Shown here piece after piece: positions 4,824 through 7,904 of a stretch of 7,904 bases of DNA. The translations under genes and the position numbers were made by a program. The stretch is taken from the NCBI GenBank assembly GCA_040752395.1, contig JBFMHD010000128.1, forward strand, positions 1-7,904. Reading direction: 5' to 3'. Under the pieces are notes generated by a model that saw nothing but the letters and a program-made list of their open reading frames with translations, made no database searches and was not told the DNA's origin. Within the stretch, counting starts at the first letter, position 1, and every line of letters starts with the position of its first letter. The stretch comes from JBFMHD01 sp040752395 [NCBI: Candidatus Hydrogenedentota bacterium]. Its GTDB lineage: Bacteria > JBFMHD01.

Positions 4824-5980
4824 TTAATCTTTTTAATCCTCTGCAATGCTTCTTTCAATTCTTGCTCTTTAACGGTCAATGCAACTCGAAAATATCCCTC
4901 ACCATATCGTCCAAAACCTATGCCAGGTGTAACAACAACACCTGTTTCTTCAAGAACCCTCATAGCAAATGTCTTTGAATCTATATCTCCTGGAACTTTT
5001 ACCCAGATATAAAAAGTAGTATCAGTATCAAAATATCTGAATCCTAATTCATCCAAACCCTGCTTGAATAATTTTCTTCTTTTTGTAAAAGTTTGCCGGA
5101 TCTTTTTAACAGATTGCTTGCTGGAACCTAAAGCAGTAATAGCAGCTTCCTGAACAGCTTGAAATACACCAGAATCAACATTTGTTTTTACTTTCCCTAA
5201 TCCTGAAATAATATCAGCGTTACCACAAACAAACCCGATCCGCCAGCCTGTCATATTATATGTTTTCGATAACGAATGAAACTCAACCCCAACATCTCTG
5301 GCTTCTCTGGCATTTAAAAAGCTTGGCGGCGGTTCGTTATCATAAATTTCAGAATATGCCGTATCAGCACAGATAATCACGTTGTAATCTTTAGCAAATC
5401 TTACAACATCGTTATAAAATCTTAAATCAGCTTTAGCGCCGGTTGGATTATTAGGATAATTAATAAAAAATAGTTTCGCTCTTTTAGCGATATCTGTTGG
5501 TATCGAACTTAAATCAGGTAGAAAATTATTTTTTTCTAAAAGAGGGACTGTATAAGATTCGCCATCAGTAAAGACTGTCCCTATATGATAAACCGGATAT
5601 GCTGGGTCAGGCTCTAAAACAATGTCACCCGGATTAACAAATGCAATGTGTATATGAGCTATACCTTCTTTAGAACCTATAAGAGATAAAATTTCTCGCT
5701 GTGGGTCTAAATCCACATTAAATCTTCGCTTATACCATAAAGCAACTGCCTTACGATAGATTTCCATCCCCTCATATGATGGATAATGATGATGTTCTGG
5801 GTTTCTTATGGCTTTAGCCATAGACTTGATAATATGTTCGGGTGTAGCGCCATCAGGATCACCTATTCCGAGACTGATAATATCTTTGCCTTTTTTCTTT
5901 ACACTTTCTTTTAAAGCATCGATCTCAGCAAAAAGATACGGTGGAAGCTTTTGTAATCTTTTACTTATCTCTATCTGCAT
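4820..5980 (-). CDS. dapL: LL-diaminopimelate aminotransferase
   Basis: This 386-aa fold-type I PLP enzyme most resembles DapL, which converts tetrahydrodipicolinate plus glutamate directly to LL-diaminopimelate plus 2-oxoglutarate for lysine and peptidoglycan. It starts with ISKRLQKLPPYLFAEIDALK (5-24), typical of the DapL/related aspartate-aminotransferase group. SLGIGDPDGATPEHI follows at 36-50. NYPNNPTG (174-181) carries the PLP-contacting N178; D206 and Y209 follow in CADTAYSEIY. HSLSKTYNMTGWRIGF (235-250) holds the PLP lysine K239 and phosphate-binding R247. GYFRVAL (362-368) supplies the substrate-carboxylate arginine R365. A GGAG Shine-Dalgarno lies nine bases before the ATG. It overlaps folK by four bases. 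An alternative is another aminotransferase of the same subgroup, since motifs alone do not settle the substrate. Confidence 0.82.
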   Translation of the reverse strand: MQIEISKRLQKLPPYLFAEIDALKESVKKKGKDIISLGIGDPDGATPEHIIKSMAKAIRNPEHHHYPSYEGMEIYRKAVALWYKRRFNVDLDPQREILSLIGSKEGIAHIHIAFVNPGDIVLEPDPAYPVYHIGTVFTDGESYTVPLLEKNNFLPDLSSIPTDIAKRAKLFFINYPNNPTGAKADLRFYNDVVRFAKDYNVIICADTAYSEIYDNEPPPSFLNAREARDVGVEFHSLSKTYNMTGWRIGFVCGNADIISGLGKVKTNVDSGVFQAVQEAAITALGSSKQSVKKIRQTFTKRRKLFKQGLDELGFRYFDTDTTFYIWVKVPGDIDSKTFAMRVLEETGVVVTPGIGFGRYGEGYFRVALTVKEQELKEALQRIKKIK

Positions 5981-5986
5981 ACTTTT

Positions 5987-6058
5987 TGTCTCCTGTCTCT
6001 CTCAAAAAACAGGCTTCAGAACTGGTTTTTCATACTTTGTGCAGTACTAAAGTGCTAA
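5987..6058. repeat. Short repeats in the DJ-1/dapL gap
   Basis: Three small repeats occupy the 107-bp gap. TGTCTCCTGTCT (5987-5998) matches 189-200 and, on the minus strand, contains the dapL Shine-Dalgarno GGAG. TTTTTCATACTTTGTG (6026-6041) recurs exactly at 7861-7876 and with one change at 7693-7708. AGTACTAA/AGTGCTAA (6043-6058) is an 8-bp tandem pair with one mismatch. An imperfect hairpin at 6003-6029 might slow transcription between the two genes, but its GC stem is only three base pairs. Confidence 0.6.
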
Positions 6059-6087
6059 TGGCAACCCCTTCGAAAAAATTCCTACTT

Positions 6088-6681
6088 CTACTTTATCTTC
6101 ATTACTTTAAGAATGGTTTTACCAAATTTTTCAGCAGATTGTGGACCATTAGCCGTTATAATCTTTCCATCAACCACAACCGCATCCTCCTGCCATATTG
6201 CCCCCTTCTCAATAAGTATCTTTTTACAAGTAGAATAACCAGTAGCTTTTCTGCCTTTTAAAACACCTGCTTTAGCTAATATCCCGGGAGCAAGGCATAT
6301 CGCACCTAAAACCTTTTTTTGAGCCACAACGTCTTTTGCTATTTGATGACAAACAGAATTATCCCAGTAATCTTTTGAACCGATGCCTCCTACAAAAATA
6401 ACCACTGCATAATCTTTCACTTTTACGTCTCTCAGTAATATATCTGGTTTAACTTTCATACCAAGCATACCTTTTGCAGTTTCTAAAGAACTTGATGCTA
6501 CAGTGACTTTTACCCCTTTTCCTTCTAATAATTTTCTTGGCTGCGAATATTCTTCATCACGAAAATCATTTTTTGCTATAACCATTAAAGCTTTTACTTT
6601 AGTATCAACAGCTATACTATAAGAAAAAAAACTACAGCAAAAAAGAAAACCAACCGAAATAAAAACTAATTTTTTTAACAT
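6088..6681 (-). CDS. Exported DJ-1/PfpI-family protein
   Basis: The 197-aa product belongs to the DJ-1/PfpI (ThiJ) branch of the class I glutamine amidotransferase-like fold; members include proteases, chaperones and glyoxalase/deglycase-type enzymes. Residues 1-24 form a signal peptide (LKK, then a hydrophobic core, then a small-residue end at SIA, with likely cleavage before VDTK). The domain begins KVKALMVIAKNDFRDEEY (28-45), with the conserved glutamate at E43/E44. VVIFVGGIGSKDYW (93-106) is the characteristic GG-x-G turn. GAICLAPGILAKAGVLKG (126-143) holds the nucleophile-elbow cysteine C129. DGKIITANGPQSAEKF (171-186) is the usual C-terminal motif. AGGAGG lies nine bases before the ATG, a strong ribosome site. 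It sits 68 bp after the nitroreductase gene, probably in one transcript. Activity and substrate are unknown; export is unusual for the family. Confidence 0.87.
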   Translation of the reverse strand: MLKKLVFISVGFLFCCSFFSYSIAVDTKVKALMVIAKNDFRDEEYSQPRKLLEGKGVKVTVASSSLETAKGMLGMKVKPDILLRDVKVKDYAVVIFVGGIGSKDYWDNSVCHQIAKDVVAQKKVLGAICLAPGILAKAGVLKGRKATGYSTCKKILIEKGAIWQEDAVVVDGKIITANGPQSAEKFGKTILKVMKIK

Positions 6682-6749
6682 CGAGTGATCCCTCCTAAAA
6701 AATTAAAAAAATTTGCTAACTTTTTAAAAAACTAATATATATTTCTAAT
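6682..6749 (-). other. AT-rich spacer between nitroreductase and DJ-1 genes
   Basis: These 68 bases are almost entirely A and T apart from the AGGAGG ribosome site. No clear promoter pair or GC-rich terminator stem is present, which supports cotranscription of the two exported-protein genes. Confidence 0.5.
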
Positions 6750-7457
6750 TTATTTTAATCTGCCAACAGGCATAAGATATAAAGGTTCTTCATTATCAGG
6801 CAACTTTAATATCTTTTTTATTTCCTCGTCATAAAATGCACCGATCGCAACTGTGCCGAGATTTAATGAGACTGCTTGTAAATATACATTCTCTGACGAA
6901 TGCCCAACCTCAATATGAACATATCTCATCCCCCGCTCCCCATACCTTTTAGTAGTTCGTTCATATATAGCTGTAAATATTAAAACAAAAGCCCCTTTTC
7001 TAACCCAGCTCTGACCAAGACAAGCTTTACACAGTTCTTGACGTTTGTCACCATCAATAACTTTTATAAGTTTATGACCCAAAGAAACATATTTATATAT
7101 ACCTCTGTTTAAATCTTTTACGTTTCCTGCTGCAACATAAATCTCAAGAGGATAAGTTGCACCTGCTGAAGGCGCTGCTCGTAAACCACGCCTTTTATCT
7201 GTTATCCCACCAGCTGACCATAATATCTGTGAGAGAACAGAAAGTGTAAGTGCTTCATCTTTATAATCTCTTATTGACCTTCGATTTTGTATGGCTTCCT
7301 CTATTGATACATCGCTTGTATACCGTGGCTGTGGAAGATTTATATATATAGGGTTAGCATCTGTCTCAGCTCTATTTTTTGATGTTTGAAACACTATTAA
7401 AATAAATAAAAATAAACTACAAACCAAAAAACACGCTAATAATACTTTTCTTTGCAT
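6750..7457 (-). CDS. Membrane-anchored SagB/ThcOx-type nitroreductase
   Basis: This 235-aa protein is a flavin-dependent nitroreductase-fold enzyme of the SagB/ThcOx group, whose known members oxidise azolines in peptide maturation; many stand-alone members have no known substrate. An uncleaved anchor or signal sequence covers residues 5-24. SIEEAIQNRRSIRDY (51-65) carries the FMN-binding arginines. APSAGATYPLEIYVAA (95-110) is the SagB-type signature. CLGQSWVRKGAFVLIFTA (146-163), RYVHIEVGHSSENVYLQA (178-195) and TVAIGAFYDEEIKKIL (202-217) follow the family order. LMPVGR (228-233) closes the fold. Length fits a single domain. No precursor peptide, cyclodehydratase or protease gene is nearby, so a role in azole peptide synthesis is not supported. 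No clear Shine-Dalgarno precedes the ATG. Confidence 0.85.
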   Translation of the reverse strand: MQRKVLLACFLVCSLFLFILIVFQTSKNRAETDANPIYINLPQPRYTSDVSIEEAIQNRRSIRDYKDEALTLSVLSQILWSAGGITDKRRGLRAAPSAGATYPLEIYVAAGNVKDLNRGIYKYVSLGHKLIKVIDGDKRQELCKACLGQSWVRKGAFVLIFTAIYERTTKRYGERGMRYVHIEVGHSSENVYLQAVSLNLGTVAIGAFYDEEIKKILKLPDNEEPLYLMPVGRLK

Positions 7458-7465
7458 AATTTAAA

Positions 7466-7471
7466 ATTGTA
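7466..7471 (-). promoter_or_regulatory. Possible -10 box for the nitroreductase gene
   Basis: TACAAT on the minus strand ends eight bases before the ATG, so a start about seven bases downstream would give a leaderless or nearly leaderless transcript. This would fit the missing Shine-Dalgarno. No convincing -35 hexamer is seen 17 bases upstream, so the call is weak. Confidence 0.25.
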
Positions 7472-7560
7472 CCCCATCAGTTTTCAGCCTACTACGGGTC
7501 TTGTGACCCTCACTACTTCGAAAAACTTCGCAACTCTAATAATTCGGGGTACAGACTACG

Positions 7561-7587
7561 GGCTACGGACTACAGCCGGCTGGAGCC
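7561..7587. repeat. Copy 2 of the 27-bp dispersed repeat
   Basis: It matches 113-139 at 26 of 27 positions, in the same orientation. The single difference makes the core CAGCCGGCTG a perfect 10-bp palindrome here, while copy 1 has CAGCCGACTG. It runs directly into further heptads. Confidence 0.75.
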
Positions 7588-7608
7588 AAAAGCCCAAAGC
7601 CTGCTGAA

Positions 7609-7674
7609 AAGTCTTGAGTCTTGAGTCTTGAGTCCCGAGTCCTGTTTTGACTCACGACTTGCGACTCACGACTC
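7609..7674. repeat. GAGTC heptad array with inverted partner
   Basis: The left half has GAGTC at 7616, 7623, 7630 and 7637, exactly every 7 bases, preceded by an AAGTC unit at 7609. The right half has GACTC at 7649, 7663 and 7670, with GACTT at 7656, again every 7 bases. Between them lie seven bases, CTGTTTT. The halves therefore form an imperfect 26-bp inverted repeat matching at 20 of 26 positions, with the GAGTC cores paired and the 2-base spacers varying. AAAA and TTTT flank the pair. Confidence 0.85.
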
Positions 7675-7860
7675 TTTTCATATCATCTTTAGTTTTTCAT
7701 GCTTTGTGTAGAGCGCAAAAACGCAAAAACGCAATAACCCAAGAACCCAATAACACAACAGTGTAGAGCGCAACCCGCGCTTATGTTGACTCTTCTTGAA
7801 AAAGTTCTGAGTTCGGAGCTCGGAGCTCGGCTCTATTATTACGAACTCCTAACTCCTATC

Positions 7861-7890
7861 TTTTTCATACTTTGTGCCTTTGTGCCTCTT
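7861..7890. repeat. TTTTTCATACTTTGTG dispersed repeat and TTTGTGCC octads
   Basis: The 16-mer at 7861-7876 is identical to 6026-6041 and differs by one base from 7693-7708. It continues into two TTTGTGCC octads and TCTTTCGT. The TCTTTCGTT segment is the reverse complement of AACGAAAGA at the very start of the window. Confidence 0.7.
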
Positions 7891-7904
7891 TCGTTGTCTT
7901 AGAT

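Larger units (their letters stand above)
7458..7904. other. 447-bp non-coding region of short periodic repeats
   Basis: No credible gene lies here on either strand. The region is a patchwork of 7- and 8-bp periodic sequence: CTACGG-type heptads (7551-7587), the GAGTC array (7609-7674), octads of the form GCAAAAAC (about 7713-7757), GCTCGGA heptads (about 7811-7834), AACTCCT pairs (about 7844-7858) and TTTGTGCC octads (7871-7890). GTGTAGAGCGCAA occurs twice (near 7706 and 7761). The nitroreductase promoter must lie at its left edge. Confidence 0.7.

Noticed and set aside
6003-6029. Intrinsic terminator between the DJ-1 gene and dapL
   Set aside because: The stem has only three GC-containing pairs (CAG/CTG) extended by A-T pairs across a mismatch; too weak to call.
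5808-6261. Two overlapping plus-strand open frames
   Set aside because: They are antisense to dapL and the DJ-1 gene ends and cross the intergenic repeats; no motif supports either.
6750-7457. Thiazole/oxazole-modified peptide cluster
   Set aside because: The SagB-type domain alone does not indicate one; no precursor peptide, YcaO/cyclodehydratase, transporter or protease gene is present.

Overview
This is an AT-rich bacterial chromosome segment. Every protein gene and the single tRNA lie on the minus strand, so transcription runs from right to left. I read it as an uncultivated, Gram-negative-like bacterium, perhaps of the Omnitrophota/Elusimicrobia type. That placement is an inference from three things: a DapL-type lysine/peptidoglycan pathway gene, deoxynucleoside kinase next to FolK, and intergenic DNA full of 7- and 8-bp periodic repeats. 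It has not been tested by phylogeny.

Layout in transcription order (right to left). Positions 7458-7904 are non-coding and built from short periodic repeats, including a GAGTC heptad array facing its own inverted copy. Next come two genes for exported proteins: a membrane-anchored SagB-type nitroreductase (7457-6750) and a DJ-1/PfpI-family protein with a signal peptide (6681-6088). Then follows a tight biosynthetic operon: LL-diaminopimelate aminotransferase dapL (5980-4820), folK (4823-4281, ATGA overlap) and a deoxynucleoside kinase (4305-3652, 25-nt overlap). A tRNA-Gly(TCC) gene follows (3472-3402) with a recognisable promoter. Its 3' end and trailer are duplicated 142 bp downstream, inside a hairpin-rich leader. 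After the leader comes a 788-aa protein (3225-859) that joins a response-regulator receiver domain to a class I (enterobacterial CyaA-type) adenylate cyclase. The last gene is a membrane-anchored DUF218/YdcF-like protein (874-230), which overlaps the cyclase and starts at TTG. Positions 1-229 are again periodic-repeat DNA.

How it may work together. The dapL-folK-kinase unit is housekeeping: diaminopimelate, folate and deoxynucleotide salvage. The receiver-cyclase looks like a direct phosphorelay-to-cAMP switch. All canonical receiver residues and all the class I cyclase nucleotidyl-transfer residues I can recall are present, so both halves are probably active. No histidine kinase or CRP-type cAMP receptor is in the window.

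The most notable points are the receiver/class I cyclase fusion, the duplicated tRNA 3' end with compensatory base changes in its hairpin arms, and the heptad-repeat intergenic DNA.
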